Origin: Kwoniella bestiolae CBS 10118
Taxonomy: Eukaryota > Basidiomycota > Tremellomycetes > Tremellales > Cryptococcaceae
Assembly: GCF_000512585.2 (NCBI RefSeq)
Contig: NC_089241.1
Span: 6,466,001 to 6,530,000 of the forward strand
Length of the DNA stretch: 64,000 nucleotides
Direction: 5' to 3'
Part shown: positions 25,489 to 37,968 of the stretch, one piece after another
Layout of the letters: each line of letters begins with the position of its first letter
Position numbering within the stretch: the stretch's first letter is position 1
Made by a program: the position numbers and the translations under genes
The notes under the pieces: generated by a model
Told to the model about the DNA's origin: nothing
Seen by the model: the letters and a program-made list of their open reading frames with translations, nothing else
Database searches by the model: none

Positions 25489-25845
25489 TTTGTCGAAGGT
25501 AAAGAACAAGCTACTTAGAGAGGTAGAGCTGGGCTCAGAGTACAAGCTCAGTGGGTGCGTGCGACGTGCTCACCAAAGATGAGTGAGTGAAAGAAGAGGA
25601 AGAGGAATAAGAAGAAGAAGACTACTCATAGGTCTTAAATAGCAAGCAGAGTAGATGACTGGACCACCTCCACCATCACCTCACCTCTCACTGTACGATA
25701 AATGGGTAACCTATTCAAGTTGTCTCTTTCAAGACGCGTCGAGCTATGACCACCAGCTCACGAACAAAATCAAATATCTATGCTCCTGATCCTACTCTCA
25801 CTCTATACCCAAGACGAGCAAAAACAATCCCAGAGATATAAAAAG
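25489..25845. promoter_or_regulatory. bidirectional promoter region, REC114-like/dynamitin
   Basis: About 357 bp separate divergent starts. It includes an AAG/AGG purine tract (25593-25622). No coding sequence was seen. Confidence 0.35.
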
Positions 25846-27390
25846 ATGAGCAGCAAATACCATGGTCTACCAGATATAGTGAGCTGATTCGCTCTCAACC
25901 TACGTTTGCTGCTGAACCCGAGCTCATCAACTTATACCGATAGGACACAGCTCAAGACATTTTCGAAACTCCAGATGAACCAGACACACTCTTACGACCC
26001 GTGAGCTTCCTGCTTCATTTGCCATTTCATGAACTTCACAGCTGACCAACCTGATTCGCATAGGCAGATAACGGTCTAGGAGACGATGAACCTTCCTCCA
26101 ACAAACCTAGTTCAGAGAATATCGATATAACTGGATTACCTGGTCGAAAGAACGTGGAGAAGGTATTTGGAAGAGGAATAAGGCGGAAGGGTAGGTCCAT
26201 GTCCCTTTTCAAGACTATTTTATCCCATACCCTCAATCTACTCCGTCTCCAGGTATAATGAGCGTCTCGTAGCTGATTGTGTCTATTGTCATCCTCCAGA
26301 CCCAAAAGACCTATCATTCCGCCCTCGTCTTCCTCCACTATCCCGACATACCCTCTCCACCTACTCCTCTTCATCAGATGACGAAGAACCATCACACCAA
26401 TACAAAGAATCCTCGCTCAGTCGTTTAAGGCGGCTTAAAGCTGAGCTTGCAGAATTAGAATCTGAGATATCCTCTCAACCTGAAGCTTCGACATCCAGTG
26501 CAGTAGCAGAGGGAAGGGAGGGAAAGAGGAAATCCGTCTTACCGCCTAAACAACCAATAAATCTCATCTCTGAGTTGAACGGATTGAAAGACAGATTAGG
26601 GAGATTGGATGTAGATGCGGTTGATGATGGTGAGATAGTGGATGGGGCGGGGTCGTCAGAGTGGAATGAGAGGTTGAAAAGATTAGCTGTTCAACCTAAT
26701 TCAACAGGTGAAGAAACCAGTGAAAGCGGGGGTGAGATGAGGGAGTATAGTTTGGGAGAGATAGACAAGCGCCTGGCTGTGCTGGAAAATGCACTAGGTC
26801 CGATAGGGGAGGGAATCAACCAGGTGAGCTTGTCGTATCCTGTCGAGATTAAGAATTGAGCTGATAAATTGTGATAGAATGGACCTCTGCTTCCCACCTT
26901 GACGAAACATTCCCACCTCCTCTCCCTCCTCACCCAACCACGTCAGCTAGACGCCATCTCCCGCCGAATCAAACTTCTCCTAGTCGACCTAGACAGAGCC
27001 GCCTCAACGAACAAACGAGGACCCACCGCCTCCGAATCTGATCAACCCTCCTCGCAAGTCACCCTCTCTCAAGCAGAATATCAAAACCTCCAACAACTGT
27101 TCAACCTCCTATCCAGACTGGACGGGTATCTCCCCATTATCCAACCATTATTGATAAGGCTGAAGAGTCTGAACGAACTGCACACTGATGCTAGTACCAT
27201 TGCAGAGTCGCTCAGACACCTCAAGAACCAGGATAAGAGTAATGTGGCGGAGATAGGCCAGCTGCAGGGGATATTGGATAAGTTGAATAGTGGGTTGGAT
27301 GGGGCCGTACAGGGGATTATGAGGAATTGGGATAGTACGGAGGGGAGGATCAGGGGATTGGAAGAGAGGTTGAAGGTTCTGGAGCAGTAG
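25846..27390 (+). CDS. dynamitin (dynactin p50 subunit)
   Basis: Exons: 25846-25878, 25944-26000, 26064-26190, 26300-26823, 26878-27390; phases 0, 0, 1, 0 close; 417 residues, normal for dynamitin. The N-terminus carries the family signature KYHGLPDI, DTAQDIFETPDEPD. Most of the rest is heptad-rich coiled coil (LRRLKAELAELESEI, LNGLKDRLGRLDV, IRGLEERLKVLEQ). Dynamitin links the dynactin shoulder to the Arp1 filament and supports dynein transport and spindle positioning. Confidence 0.9.
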
Positions 27391-27698
27391 GGGGATGATA
27401 CGACTATATGGAGAAAAGAAAGTTGGGATGAAGTGAGTTGGGAAGGGGTGACATACCATTTGAAAGTTTTTGATACCCCTTCATACTTCTTGTATATACC
27501 TATCTGATACGAAATGACAAATAACGACCACCAAGTCAACATCAGTGTAGCTGGCGTCTCACTCAGATGTTCGATATCCCTTCGCGTTGGTCGCTTTGCG
27601 ATGTCCTGCTGTAAGAGCTCAAGACCATACTCTCTCAGAGGTAGTATCCGATATCGCTAATGGCAAGTGTACACTCAGGTGCTATCTATGCATATCTA
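27391..27698. other. short convergent intergenic region
   Basis: These 308 bp lie between the stops of dynamitin (+) and NDUFAF7 (-). No gene was seen; it probably holds both 3' untranslated regions. Confidence 0.4.
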
Positions 27699-29852
27699 CT
27701 AAGGCCTCAAAACCTTACTTTCCTGCTTCTTCGGAGCAATAAAAGGATATATCTCCCCACCCTCCGCACCTTTCAACGCCCTATCATCTGTCACCCCCAT
27801 GACCTGATACTGTCCACCCATGCCCAGGGGATCTATCAGCCTCTGAGCAGCCTTCCGTATATCCTCTTTCCTACCCTCGTCTGTCGCCGAGTCGAGGAGT
27901 TTGCGTAGACGTGGTTGGAGGCCAAGGGAGAGGAGGAAGGAGGATTGGGAGATTGGGCCGAGGGATGATGAGCCTGTATATGGTGACATCAGCATAGAGG
28001 AATAAGGTCATGTTATAGTAGTCGGGTATGAATGTTATGATATGATTGTATGGGGTTTGGGATGGGTTATGAGTTAAGGAAGAGAGAAATGAACTGACCA
28101 GTACCTGCCAGCGATTCTCTCAGATAGGCGAAGTCTACATTGGCAGTTAGATCTGCATTTCCAGGATCATCAAACACATCTACTATCTTGTGGTTCTTGA
28201 ATGCCTAATAGCGGTGCATCGAAGGGATAGTCAGCAATTGCGAGTAGTGTAGAATTGACTGAAAGATCAGATAATGAAGGAGTAGATACAGGAAGATAAA
28301 TTGGACCATCCCATTTATGCCAAAGTGAATATCTAGCTGGCTCATGAGACAGGTCACGATGTATATCCCCTCCTTGAACGACTTGGTCCTCTAAAAACAC
28401 TCAAAATCTGTCACTCACCCTGAAAGATTGCCCATAAGATCGATCTCCTCCATAATCCACTACAACCCCAGATCCCCCCAGTCCTTTCCCGATGATTTCG
28501 CCGACCCTGCGCATAATTTTGAACGAATCCTGTGCAACTTCTATCCTTGATCCTGTCGACAACTTGGAGAATCTCGGTGATGTAGCTGGTAGAACAGTTG
28601 AAAGTGGGGTAGGAGCGGAGGAAAGGGAGAGACATAAGCCGGATTTGGATGATTGGGTTGATAGGCTATATAACATATCAAATCAGCTCTTCTATCATTC
28701 TGCATTTCTTTACAGTAGAGAGCTGAAGGATTGTTATTGGTGGATAATACTTCCTGGATACCACTATATTGACCGCGAGAATCGGAGACTCACTTCGGGA
28801 TATAGGCAGGGTCATTATCCACCTGAGCCTCCCTCCAGCCCATATCGGTCTTTTCAAATGTATTTATGGGCATTGCATCGAAGAACTCATGGGCGATAAA
28901 CAGAGTGTATGTGTCGGTAGCTAGAGATGTGACATTGAGCGATCAGTCCTCGGTATATCAACTTTTTTCGTGATTGTTCTCCATCTCCGATCGTAACAAT
29001 GCTGGAGTCTAAAAGAATGGTTCTGATGAGACCTCTCACTCACTCTCAGGTATCTCATTAATACCAGTATACCACCCAAGTTCCACCTCCTTCCCTTCCA
29101 ATCTCTTCGACAGCTTATCACCCTGTATCGTCCTCAGGGCCTCACTGTTCTCTACTAGATGTATCGACCTGATGGACGCTGATATACCGGGGAAGTTGAA
29201 TAGTGTCTAAATCGATTACACATCAATATTGATGAGCTAATACCTACCTGATGCCAGAACGGAAGGGGGAGCTCACTCGTAGTACATCGTCCATGAGGGT
29301 ACCTCTCCCCGGACCTAGCTCTACTATCCTTACTCTGGTAGGAGAATCGGCTTCCATCCATCTAGTGAGGAACCAAATTGCTACCAGCTACATATCTCAT
29401 ATCAGCGACAACTCTCTTCGTATCATTCGTATGTTCATCAATTGAAGCTAGTACAGGAGTTGTGAGAGACGATGACCCACTTCACCGAATATCTGTGAGA
29501 TCTCAGGACTCGTCACAAAATCCCCCTTCTCCCCAAACACGTCTCCTTTCTGATAATACCCATGTGTAGGGTGTGAAAGGCAGAATTGCATATATCGCGA
29601 GATCGGTATCGGACCTGTTGACTGAAGCTTCGTATCAGCACTAAGTCATAGCAGAAGAACACTGTGAGACAAGCTCACCTTGATAGTATCTCGTATTATC
29701 TTTGCCAGTTCATTCTCTTTCAGGGCGGGCAAAGTGGGATTCGGATTCGGAATGGTGGAGGTGGACTGATATCGACAGGCTATCGATGGGATGATTCGGT
29801 TCCTTGAGACCGATCGGAGGTGGGGAAGCGCTGTCAGAGATAGTCTCGACAT
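27699..29852 (-). CDS. NDUFAF7-type mitochondrial arginine methyltransferase (complex I assembly)
   Basis: Exons (minus): 29852-29679, 29621-29481, 29387-29277, 29206-29044, 28920-28794, 28665-28419, 28204-28099, 27973-27699; all phases close; 447 residues. The N-terminal ~45 residues are Arg/Ser-rich without acids, as in a mitochondrial presequence. Motifs include SRYMQFCLSHPTHGYY, the SAM-binding VELGPGRGT (about 128-136), IAHEFFDAMPI, GWREAQVD, VVVDYGGDR and a C-terminal LGPISQSSFLLSLG. NDUFAF7 dimethylates NDUFS2 during complex I assembly in the matrix. Length and motif order match the family. Confidence 0.93.
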
Positions 29853-30164
29853 CCTGACCTTCCCTTATATTGGTCTCTACTGGTCAACTTGGGCGAAGAA
29901 CAGAGGACTGACAACAGGTCAAACAGTCAAAGATGCAAGATGGGTTTCTGCGATGGTTTCGGAAATTCAGTCTGCACCACTCTGGTTCCGTCGGAAAGAA
30001 AGGTTCAACACTGTATCTGAGGAAACCATTGTTGACAAGTTTCGACTTCCTTGTTCTCTTATCCTCACCGGCCATAAAGGTAGAGGACAACATCGCAAAG
30101 ATACAGATACACTCCTCATTCAGAAGATCTAAGAAGCAAGAGGTCTAGCCAAAAAGGTGCCACC
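29853..30164. promoter_or_regulatory. bidirectional promoter region, NDUFAF7/REX3-like
   Basis: The region lies between divergent starts. The open frames through it are antisense or short and give no recognisable product. Confidence 0.35.
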
Positions 30165-32226
30165 ATGTTCTCCAACCTCGGCCTTCTATCTTCAGCTCGA
30201 TGTCCAGATCCATCATGTGGCCGACCAAGATGTTTCTTCACCCATGCCGAAGCATCTTCGTCCAAATCTACACTTCCTCTCAAGAAGGATATACCATCCA
30301 CTGTCAGACAGCCTGCCAAAAGGAGATCAGAAGCGGAAGAGGAAGAAAGGGTAAGGGGTGTAGTGAGGAGAGTGACTGGCGAGAAGGGTGGGAAGATAAT
30401 TAACACAGCTTCGGTTCAGAGGAAGGTGGAAAATGGGAATGGTATTTCTGTCAGAAACGTTGCTACTCCTAGAACACCCTTGGTAAGCTCCCACTTGCTT
30501 GCTGCTCTCAGCTGCAAACGAAGCTTACGTCTACATGCATCACACTAGCCTCCCACTACAAACCAAGCTCCCGCTCGCCCACCTTCAACGGCGGTATCTA
30601 CCCCTGCACCTGTAAATACCGCTCGTCCTCCTGTTTTACCCATCGCATTGAAACCTTCGCCCCATCCTAGACCGGATCGTCAGAAAGGATGTAAGTGGTC
30701 TAATCAACACAATGTCAACCGAACTGACCTATCAAAATACAGTGAATACGTTATACACCCAATATGCCAAACTTGTCAGTCCCGATCTTCCTCTTACATC
30801 CTTCAAACCCGACTCGCTGATATCATCTGCAGTACGCCCCAATCCTCCATCTCTCACCCGACCTAGCCCATACCTCTGCCTTTGCTCAAGAAGCCGAAAC
30901 TGCATCTTCATCCTCCAATGTACGGATATACAAGACAGCAATCCATCAAGCTGCTGTATCCATCTCCAAGCGCTCTCCGCCAGACACGCTGGATCACCCG
31001 TCGATCGGTACGGTCAAAGAATCTCGTGTAGCTCACGAGGTGGCGGAGAAAGAGAAACTATCCAAATTATCAAGAGAGAAGATTGAGAAATACTGTCTAC
31101 CGATAGATCAATTTCAGACGTGGAGGTACCCCAACCCCCTGGATACTTCTCTTACTGATATACCTCCTGAAGAGGTCAAGGTCAATGGTGAAGGTGAAGA
31201 AAGGGTATGTAGCAGATGCAAGGTGCCGTTCGTGGTCAGTTCCCAGGATATAGAAGAGCGGACCAAAAACGGAGAATGCAAATACCATTATGGTCGGACA
31301 CTACCTGAAAGGATAGAGGGCAGGCGTAAATGGATATATACATGTTGTGGGAAAGAGAGGGGAGAGGGGGGATGTCAAGATTACATTCATGTGTTCAGCG
31401 AGGAGGACGATGATGCTGCTTTGGCGAGGAGGGTACCGTATAAGACTACTGCTCAGGTTATAGGGAAGGGAGATGGGGGGCTGGGGAGGTGGAATGAGGT
31501 TGTTGCGATGGATTGTGAGATGATTTGTGAGTGACACCTTGTTCCGATGATGACCATTTGCTCGAAGCTATTGGGCACAATGCAATTCGCCTCGCTGATA
31601 TTGCTTGACTCCACACGTAGACACCACCGCTGGAATATCTCTCGGACGAGTGACGATAGTAGATGAGAATGGGGAAATTCTCCTGGACGAGCTAGTCAGA
31701 CAGACCGTACCTGTATTGTCAGTTATTCCTTAACTTGTAATTCGAAGTGTATGCACGAGCTGACTGTGTCAATGCTACAGAGACGTGAACACTCGTTTCT
31801 CCGGTATCACTCCTGATCAACTGCAGACCGCAGTGATGGACCTTCCAGCAGTACGAGCAGCAGCATGTATGTTCATCGGGACGGAGACTATCATAGTAGG
31901 CCATGGGTGAGCTCTCCACACCTACTATGCTACACTAGCTCCCTGAGATCACAGACGTGTAACTCGATACTGATTGACTGTGATCAAATAGTCTAGAAAA
32001 CGATCTTCGAGCCCTTCGACTTCTTCATAGCAAAGTCATAGACACAGCCGTCGTCTTCCCACACGACAAGGGTCCTCCCTTCCGACGAGCTCTGCGAGAT
32101 ATAGTGAAGGAGAAGTTAGGTTACTTCATTCAAGATAGGACATCGGATCTCGGTCATTCCTCAGCGGTGGATGCGAAAAGTACGTTGGAGGCTTTGAAAT
32201 GGAAAGTCAGGGAAGATAGTGAGTAG
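30165..32226 (+). CDS. REX3/REXO1-type RNA exonuclease (DEDDh)
   Basis: Exons: 30165-30482, 30549-30690, 30743-30774, 30833-31526, 31621-31717, 31781-31906, 31992-32226; all phases close; 547 residues. A CCCH finger opens the protein (C-x4-C-x4-C-x3-H in CPDPSCGRPRCFFTH). A zinc-ribbon-like part follows (CSRC, CKYHYGR, YTCCG). The exonuclease domain begins at VAMDCEMIYTTAG and has HGLENDL, VIDTAVVFPH and HSSAVDAKSTLEA, supplying DEDDh residues. The family trims 3' ends of RNAs such as RNase MRP RNA, U5 or rRNA. The tiny third exon was inferred from phase and a CTGATATC branch-like site. Confidence 0.88.
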
Positions 32227-32501
32227 AGGTGTCAGGCATGACTGTCGCAAGTCTCTTCACGCCAAACATGATATGTACGATAATTGTGACAGGTTATATC
32301 GTCATGATGCATGGTTCTTCGTTCGATATAACATACAACATACATGTACAACATGTTCTCCCACCAAGCCTCATACCTACGTGACTTATCATCATTCCTG
32401 GACCGGATCTTGATACACGGCAGTCTACAGAGAAGCACTCTTCGATCAGATATTCCCCTTTCAACATTGCTGCCCTACCCAGACTTCAAACCGCCCCATC
32501 A

Positions 32502-34455
32502 TCATGAACTTGATCTGCCGATTTCACCGATAATTCCTGAGCCTTCAATCCCACCTCTTTCACTCTTCTTTTCCATCCTTTCTTCGGCTCTCTTCTTCTT
32601 CTTCTCATCTTTCAAAGCTTTCCACGTCTCTCTGAGCCTCTTCCGTTCTCCCACCCTCTCTTCGAAAGACATACTCCAATAAGCTATCCTCTCGGCATCT
32701 TTCATCCTCTGTACATCTGTACCTCTCTGCACCCTATCTTCCTCTTTCCACCCCACCCTCTCAATTATGTGCCTCAAACTGATATCATCCTTGTACCGTT
32801 CGATCAAGTACAATCTCCATTCCGATCCGATCTTGAGAGGAGGCTGGAAAGAGGGTGGTAGGACATCGTCTACCGTATCGAAAGCTTCCAATACGTCCAG
32901 CTGGGATCGATCTCCTCGATAAAACGAGCCAATACCATCCAAACTCTTGTATATCTTTCCGTTCCTCACTATATCTGCTAAATCCTGTCTACCCAAGTTC
33001 TCGTAACATTCCGCAAGTACTTCCTCAGCGGGGGTCAAGCGAGTATCAGGGTTAGGGGTACCATCTTCGTACATGAATGACGGGGATGAGAACGCTTCCT
33101 CCTTGGTTGTGACATATGCACTACACATCCATATCAGTACCGTACACGCTCAAGAGACTGAAAAAGATAACTTCACTCACCTTTCCCAATCTACTATACT
33201 GACGATCCTCCCTTCCTCATCCACCAACAGATGATCCCCCTTCTCATCGGAATGCTTCACATAGCCATTCTCACTCCTTCTAGCCAGCTCTGGGGAGGCG
33301 TCCACCAATTCTCGTAATTGGAGATGCCATAGGTACCCGTCTAAGGGATGAGCAAGACACAAGAGTCCCTCGGCGATATGGGAGAGTGCAATGTTGATCT
33401 GAGCAAGGTATCGTTCTCGGTTCGCTACGAAGGGTCCAGGGAAGTAGGGTGGATCGACATGATGAAGTGATCCGTCCGTGAGGAATGGGCCAACAGTTGC
33501 AGTGTGATCATCCTTGTTCGTAGAAGAGATAAGACATCCGATGAGAGCATTGGGAATGGGGATATTGGATAAAGCGATTTGAGATGTGGCGAATTCCTCG
33601 ATGAATTGACGGGTTCTTGGACCAGGTGTGGTGATGGAGTCTTTACCGAACGAAGGGATGTCTGCTGATTTGCCAGGAAGGTATTCGCAGAAGAAGTAAT
33701 GTAATGAGTTCTCTGCAAAAGATCATAGAACAAAGTCAGTGACAGTTGGACGAAACCATTTTGGAATAGAATTGCAAACTCACTCTGTCCAGTTTCAACC
33801 ATCTCTCCAATCATCCACGCATCGGGAGTATACTGGCACCCCTTCCTCTTCATCCACTGAAGCGTAGCCACCTCGCTGTCGATCAAAGCGGACTTATAGT
33901 CATCGGGAGGGAGAGGACAGCTCTGTCGGACTCTGAGTAACCACTTGACACCATCATGGAAGGTGATAGGGACGTGAAGGTTCATGTTTCCTTTCATCCC
34001 ACTATTCAGCACAGTCTCGGGGTTTTGAGGGATATCAATACTACATGTATGATAGGGTCTCAGGAATTCAGCTTGTTCAATGAGAGTTGATTGGATCGTC
34101 CTTAGCCGGATAAGGATAACGTTGAGCTAAGCTCAAATATCTTACATCAGCTCATGCAGGTATATTTCTGATTTAACAACTTACTCGAGAGAGCTTGAGA
34201 GGTCTTTCCAGCCTCATGCGCTCTCTATGATCGCATTTACCATCATCCTGCTCACCATCTCATGAGTGACATACCAAGCGGGTCATAAGAGGAAGTACCC
34301 ACCAATCGCCCAAACGCAGAACATGAATGAGTTGTCAGGTTATTATGCTCAGAACAATACACTCTGAAACACACCCAGCAAGAGGACTCTCGATTGGTGA
34401 TGAGGAGTGCTTGGCAGCCTGCTATGGAGCATTGAGCTCTGAAAGGGGACAACAT
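32502..34455 (-). CDS. family copy F: AN1-like finger plus APH-like kinase, intact and divergent
   Basis: Exons (minus): 34455-34303, 34247-34185, 34126-33784, 33712-33181, 33120-32502; phases 0, 0, 1, 2 close; 569 residues, the longest copy. The finger is in residues 1-51 and starts MLSPFRAQC rather than MPELIEYPC. The linker is short and basic. The N-lobe has GVKWLLRVRQS and DSEVATLQW, the C-lobe YLWHLQLREL, YVKHSDEKGDH and IVDWER (Arg where the others have Trp). The C-terminal module has RQDLADIVRNG and ends in a Lys/Glu-rich helix. Exon 3 is 343 nt, exactly as in E. It converges on REX3-like and diverges from G. The exon 2 acceptor was chosen by phase. Confidence 0.8.
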
Positions 34456-35454
34456 GGTGTACTAGTCTCGTTGATTGCTGAGATATAGAAGAACCAGCAA
34501 GAAGGGAAGAGTTGATCAAATACTGGATGATTCTATGGGTGGCAAAGTGGCAGCATGTCATCCTTAGACTACATCGACTTGATTCGGAAAAGAGTCGTAA
34601 GTCTTGCTACGCTCATAACTGCTGGCGTACTCCCACTCTCTGATGTTGTATCGAATTGCATTGCTCCTGTTGAACGAGCACAAGATAGTTGCTGCTCCGT
34701 AGAAGGCATATATCACTGTCTCTGGCTGTATTTTATTTGTAGTATCTGACCGACCTCCACTCTGAGCAACGGCGTCTCCATCCTCGATATAATCGCAGGG
34801 AGAGAGGTGTTTGGGCAGATTTATATGCATCTCTGGAATGCCTATCCCGGATGAAATGGGAAGCTATATACGAGTACAGAGCTATATACCGGAATGTATG
34901 AAGGTGTATCTACGATGACAAAGCTGTCGCATCATCCCAACAACTGCTCGAATCCAGGGTTTCTAGATTCAAGCTAATGTACTAGTGTGTTTGTGGTACA
35001 ATGCAGAAAGCTAGGATCGCTTCCGAAAGAAGAGGATCTAAGCGTTGTCGGCGGGCATCAAGCGCTCATCATGCTGAAATAACGAACATCCAGAGACACA
35101 GAAAGGTGTGGGTGGGTGGGTAGAGCAAGCGAAGCGACGAGGATGAAGTGTGAGGGGAAGAGCAGAATATAAGTGAGAGGAGAGTTGCAACGATAGACTG
35201 ACAAACAGCTCCTTCGATCACGCACGTACCTATAGTACCACGTGACATCCAAAGCATTCTTAGCTTCAGTCACCATCATACAAACAAGCACAAAACACAA
35301 ACAAAACGCCGCCACTCAAATGTATAACACGACTTTGCTGTTTGCATTTCTCATCATCATCATCTTTCTCTCTCATACGATATTCCTTCTATCGACATCA
35401 CCATAAATATTCCAAGAAACCCTCGACCTCTCCGATTTTACATCTGCGCGCAAC
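34456..35454. promoter_or_regulatory. divergent ~1-kb intergenic region between copies F and G
   Basis: It presumably holds both promoters. The right 150 bp are CT-rich with a TCATCATCATCATC tract (35352-35365) just before the ATG of G. Short frames on both strands (for example 35069-35257 minus) lack homology and splice context. Confidence 0.4.
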
Positions 35455-37093
35455 ATGCTCACCTGGCCTTGCGCTTACACAGACTGTCAATCCAGATCTA
35501 CACCTAACATCGGTGATTGTGAAAGGTGCGGCAAACACTACTGCCTCCTTCATGCTTCTACCCCTTTTCACTCTTGTGTCGAGCTCGATGTTAGTGACAT
35601 CTACCTTTGCTGTACCTTGTTGGAGCGCAGCTTATGTATTGCTTTAAGGACGGTGCGGCATGGGAAGCTACTTTCGGTGTGATGCAAGCAGAGGTCAGTC
35701 AAGCCGCTGTCCACAGCATGACAAATCCATTGATGATAACGATACATATGTGAGGACAGCTTCGCCAAATACTGGAGAAGGCTAGAAACGCTAGTCTCGA
35801 CAAGGTAGCTTCTGGAATGCGACCAGGTCATGGCTGTACCATTGATATCCCTGATGGGACGGACGATCTCCTCGAGGGTGGATTCAACATCGTGTTTGAG
35901 ATCACATTCGATGATGGTGTCAAGTGGGTTGCTCGAGTTCGCAAGCAATCCTTCAAGTCGCCTCCAGGGGAGATTAGGAGTATGATCCATCAGAGTGAGG
36001 TCGAATCAATGAAGATTCTGTATAGTGCAACTGGATTGGTACCGCTGATTCATGTACCTCCAGAGGAGGATATCAAAAGTGATGGTGAGTCATGGTTGTA
36101 TCACAGCTTCCGTGTCCATCTTCCGGATTAAGGTCCGTCAGCTTACTGGATCATGGCTCAGGTGAATTGGAGTATTTCTTTCTGGACTTTGTTCAAGGAG
36201 AATCCCTCCACCCTCCCATATTGAACGGAGAAGAAACCCCTGAACGATTGAAGAACATAATACATGACTATGCTCTCTTCCAAATCAAGATCAAGTCAAA
36301 GCCCTTCGATCTCTTAGGATCCATCTGTCCCCCTTCCCGCGGCTCAACATCACCCACAGTAGGACCATTACTCCACATGACTCTTCGCTCTGACCATCCA
36401 CCATACTTCATCGGTCCTTTCAAGAGCAACAAAGAGAGATACTTGAGTCAAATCGATTTCGTCCTGGGGATGATCGAGAAGAGAGTCATCTATCCTCAAG
36501 ATCCTTCGCTTATCTATCTCTTCCATCTCGATCTGAAGGATATGATCAATCGCTATGATAAGTGGGAAGATGATGAGGAGGAGAGGTTTTACTTCAAACA
36601 TGCAGATGATAAAGGTGACCATATCTTCACGGATGAGGACGGACATATTACAGGTGTTATCGATTGGGAATGGTAAGTTCGCGCTCGTTTCATTCTCAAG
36701 CTGTAAGCTGTAATCTGAGGACTAAATGGTTATTTTAGGACCTACGTCACTTCCAAAGCAGAAGCCTTCTCTTCACCTCTCGCTATGATCCCTCCATCCT
36801 CATTCTGGGATGGTGACAACACCTTGTCGTCTTTAGAAGAGATGTTGATCGTGGAATACGAGAATTTGGGTCATCCGGATTTAGCCAAATGTGTGAGAGA
36901 GGGTAAAATCTATCAAAGGCTGAATCTCTTGCTGGGTTATTACCCGGACCTGAAGCACTTGAATGCGCTAAGAGAGCTAATCACCAACGATGAGGTTTCG
37001 TTCTTTGACGAGCGAGAGTATCAAGAATGGTGTGTTGATCGATTCGGAGAAGATTCGGGATATCTCAAATTGTGTGGACATGATGACAAGTAA
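35455..37093 (+). CDS. family copy G: AN1-like finger plus APH-like kinase, intact, short C-terminus
   Basis: Exons: 35455-35589, 35649-35693, 35760-36084, 36162-36672, 36739-37093; phases 0, 0, 1, 2 close; 456 residues. The finger (1-45) starts MLTWPC as in copy A and has all eight ligands. Exon 2 is 45 nt, which matches the ancestral exon 2 of A. The N-lobe has GVKWVARVRK and QSEVESM, the C-lobe IYLFHLDLKDM, FYFKHADDKGDH and GVIDWEW, and the C-terminal module TYVTSKAEAFSSP and HPDLAKCVREG without the long charged tail of E and F. It is the most diverged intact copy. Substrate unknown. Confidence 0.8.
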
Positions 37094-37526
37094 TCCTTCT
37101 TTTTGCTAAACCTGTATACTGCATGTAAGGTCTGAATTGCGTCGACTCCTAATGATTATATGACATGCATTCATCCGTTCGTACAGTACCCAGCTACTCG
37201 CGATCCCCGAACGATCGTGCTTTTCAACCTCCAATTCCAGCGCTTACGTCGTAGACATACGACAGTTTGACTGGGCTAACTTGACTGTTTTGTTAGAACT
37301 TGGATCTTCGGTCTTCATGGGGACTTAGTAAGCAGACGTATGCACAGGTTCTTGATATTTTGGTTCTCGTGAAAGAACTCACGCTTACTGCACCTGTCAG
37401 ATCCGGTGGGAGCCATGTTTGTGCAATTTTTGAAAGTGCAACGAACCCTTCTATTGTTCAGAGGAAAGCATTGATCGCAGATTAGAGGTACGTGCAATGT
37501 GGTGAAAGGTTTTCGTAGACTATCAC
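37094..37526. other. intergenic region, no gene seen
   Basis: It lies between the stops of G (+) and the small gene at 37527-37768 (-). Only short unsupported frames occur. Confidence 0.35.
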
Positions 37527-37768
37527 TTACTGGGGAATGGTAGAGCCACCCGCCGAGGGAGTGAAGGCAACATAAGCATTTTTTGGCTTACTGTCGGCGG
37601 GTCCGGGTTTTGCATCGTCTTTGGTCTTCTTGTCGGGGCTAGCTTTAGCCTTGTCGTCCGGTTGAGTCGGGACTTTGTTGGCTGATTGGTTCTTAGGAGG
37701 CCTACAGGAGTATGAATTGATCAGCGGCGAAGAGACGTGAACCATGAGATAGATGACGGTTCTCACAT
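37527..37768 (-). CDS. small Lys/Pro-rich protein with an intron-split start codon (tentative)
   Basis: Exons (minus): 37768-37767 (the AT of ATG) and 37701-37527, giving 58 residues. The donor is gtgaga and the acceptor gtag, with CTGATCA as branch-like site, in a 65-nt intron. The product starts MPPKNQSANKVPTQPDDK and is charged, Pro/Lys/Asp-rich and probably disordered. A TATATA-like motif lies upstream at about 37870. No homologue was recognised. Without the intron there is no ATG at this position for the frame. Confidence 0.4.
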
Positions 37769-37968
37769 GGTCACTGCGTCAAGTTGATTGTGAATGAGGA
37801 TGGTGTAGGCTATATGCTTTTTGACAGTACAAGAAAATGGAAAACAAAGAAAAAACTGTTGTTGAACCGTCTATATATGGCAATATTATTATGTGGATAT
37901 CTTCATTCTGGGACTGACATTGAGGGGCTGAGAGAGGCGACTAAAACACGACATGAATGGTTGAGATG

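Noticed and set aside
24967..25518. 183-residue plus-strand open frame
   Set aside because: It runs antisense through exons and introns of the REC114-like gene, whose minus-strand splice sites and phases all close.
35058..35315. overlapping minus-strand short frames upstream of copy G
   Set aside because: They are hydrophobic and low-complexity, with no homology and no splice context, in a region that should be promoter.
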